Positions 21,645-22,470 of a stretch of 22,470 bases of DNA are shown here, piece after piece. The DNA is taken from contig JASFPT010000032.1 of the NCBI GenBank assembly GCA_050115795.1, forward strand, positions 1 through 22,470, read 5' to 3'. The stretch is from JAIPEL01 sp050115795. Its GTDB lineage: Bacteria > Desulfobacterota > Desulfobacteria > Desulfobacterales > CAFBRK01. Positions within the stretch are counted from its first letter, which is position 1; each line of letters starts with the position of its first letter. A program made the position numbers and the translations under genes. The notes beneath the pieces were generated by a model. That model searched no databases. It was not told the origin of the DNA and was given only the letters and a program-made list of their open reading frames with translations.

Positions 21645-22377
21645 CGTCGGCCTCCTGTTGCAGGCGCTGCAGAATCCGGGAGCGCGCCGCCACCAGTTCG
21701 GTATCATCGGCCCTTCGCGGCTTTTTCCCGGGGGGGGCGATTCGATCCAAAATCCGCATCGGCGCCCGGCTGCAGATCCAGACTTCGTCGGCGAGCAGCA
21801 GCGCTTCTTCCACGTCGTGGGTGATCATCAGGATCGTTTTTGCGAAGTCTTTCTGGAGCACCAGCAGCACGCCCTGGAGTCCGGAGCGGGTGATGGCGTC
21901 CAGGGCGGACAGGGGTTCGTCGAGCAGCACCAGTTCCCGCTCGAACATCAGGGTGCGCACCAGAGCGCAGCGCTGGCGCATTCCCCCGGAAGCCTGCCCC
22001 GGAGAGATCAGTTCGCAGCCCGCCAGGCCGAAGCGCTCGAACAGCGCGGCGCCCTTCTGGATGCTCTCTTTTCGATTTCGGCGGGCGATGGCCGCCGGCA
22101 GCAGCGCGTTGTCGAGCAGGGTCATCCAGGGAAGAAGCAGGTCCTTTTGATGCATGTAGGCGGCCGCCTTTTCCAGATCGGGCAGCCGGTGTCCCAGCCA
22201 TTTTATGGTGCCTTCGTTGCGGGGAACCGCGCCGGTCAGAACGTTGAACAAGGTGCTCTTTCCGCACCCTGACGGGCCGACCAGCGCGGCAAACCCCCCG
22301 CGGGGCAGGCTCAGGTCGAGATCTTCGAAGATCGTTCGACTTCCGAATCGTTTGGTCAGGCGAGTGGCATTCAGCAA
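21631..22377 (-). CDS. thiZ: Thiamine-precursor ABC transporter ATP-binding protein
   Basis: This 248-residue cytoplasmic ATPase powers the importer. Walker A is GPSGCGKST (34-42), the Q-loop is MHQKDLLLPW, the signature reads ASGGMRQR where LSGGMRQR is usual, Walker B is LVLLDEP followed by the D-loop SALD, and the switch histidine is in MITHDVEEA. The start is TTG at 22377: AGGGAG lies 6 bases upstream and no in-frame ATG is nearby. It is the first gene after the TPP riboswitch, and its Shine-Dalgarno lies in a small hairpin. The C-terminus overlaps the permease start. The ORF is complete. Confidence 0.9.
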   Translation of the reverse strand: MLNATRLTKRFGSRTIFEDLDLSLPRGGFAALVGPSGCGKSTLFNVLTGAVPRNEGTIKWLGHRLPDLEKAAAYMHQKDLLLPWMTLLDNALLPAAIARRNRKESIQKGAALFERFGLAGCELISPGQASGGMRQRCALVRTLMFERELVLLDEPLSALDAITRSGLQGVLLVLQKDFAKTILMITHDVEEALLLADEVWICSRAPMRILDRIAPPGKKPRRADDTELVAARSRILQRLQQEADDAAR

Positions 22378-22383
22378 AGCGGG

Positions 22384-22401
22384 CTCCCTGCCGGTAGCAG
22401 G
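22384..22401 (-). promoter_or_regulatory. Hairpin covering the thiZ Shine-Dalgarno
   Basis: On the minus strand CCTGC (22401-22397) pairs with GCAGG (22391-22387) around five bases. The second arm overlaps AGGGAG (22389-22384), the ribosome site of the TTG start at 22377. It lies about 40 bases downstream of the TPP aptamer, so it is a plausible translational output. This is inferred from position. Confidence 0.45.
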
Positions 22402-22431
22402 AAAGCAAAGAAGGGCGGGTGAAGCCTCATG

Positions 22432-22470
22432 AGCGGTTTCCCTACGCCGGCATGATCCGGATCAGGTTCG
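22432..22470 (-). promoter_or_regulatory. TPP riboswitch, 3' part (cut by the window end)
   Basis: On the minus strand the end of the window reads GAACCTGATCCGGATCATGC, then CGGCGTAGGGAA. This is the conserved thi-box half of the TPP aptamer (ACCUGAU...AUGCCRGCGUAGGGAA). The 5' half and P1 partner lie beyond 22470. It precedes the ABC transporter genes, so they should be off when TPP is plentiful. Confidence 0.93.

Overview
The window looks like a chromosomal segment of a GC-rich Desulfobacterota bacterium (Desulfobacterales / Desulfosarcina-like). That guess rests on gene content and style: a tig-clpP-clpX-lon run, the N-terminal PTYEELE-type coiled coil on a PAS protein, the lnt-prfB pair, and FadR-type regulators beside a glycine-betaine-type permease. 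It is mostly housekeeping DNA; the accessory-looking parts are the tRNA surroundings and the intergenic regions.

Layout. 1-2960 (minus): a ProW-like ABC permease preceded by two tandem paralogous FadR/GntR regulators. 3361-4278 (plus): a zinc-ribbon plus AIM24-domain protein. 4313-6178 (minus): a membrane-anchored AsmA/DUF748-like protein. 6504-7143 (plus): tRNA-Val, tRNA-Asp, a 78-codon GIY-YIG nuclease ORF, then a second copy of the tRNA-Asp 3' end with its own terminator. 7224-13052 (minus): the protein quality-control cluster tig, clpP, clpX, lon, probably headed by tRNA-Leu(TAG). 13525-13601 (plus): tRNA-Pro. 13774-14589 (minus): a methyltransferase of different codon and base use. About 620 bases with no convincing gene follow. 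15214-18737 (plus): lnt, prfB (with an intact programmed +1 frameshift site) and an HD-domain protein. 18690-19511 (minus): a two-PAS protein without output domain. 19648-22470 (minus): a thiamine-precursor ABC transporter (ATPase, permease, binding protein) behind a TPP riboswitch cut by the window end.

Main points of interest. (1) The GIY-YIG ORF lies between two copies of the 3' 34 bases of tRNA-Asp, period 334 bp, each copy followed by its own intrinsic terminator. This looks like a minimal tRNA-targeted mobile unit, or a nuclease gene inserted in a tandem tRNA pair. (2) A two-hairpin dispersed repeat (AT-type hairpin, then a GGCGG/CCGCC hairpin) occurs three times, always at the 3' end of a gene and in the same orientation relative to it: after tRNA-Leu, after tRNA-Pro and over the stop codon of the thiamine permease. 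(3) The thiamine operon shows a plausible translational riboswitch output: a small hairpin covers the Shine-Dalgarno of a TTG-started ATPase gene.

Functionally, the tig-clpP-clpX-lon block couples nascent-chain folding to ATP-dependent proteolysis. lnt finishes lipoprotein acylation. prfB is autoregulated through its frameshift. The thi transporter should import a pyrimidine precursor when TPP is low. The two GntR regulators share a GTGGTNNAAC decamer upstream, suggesting auto- or cross-regulation beside the permease.
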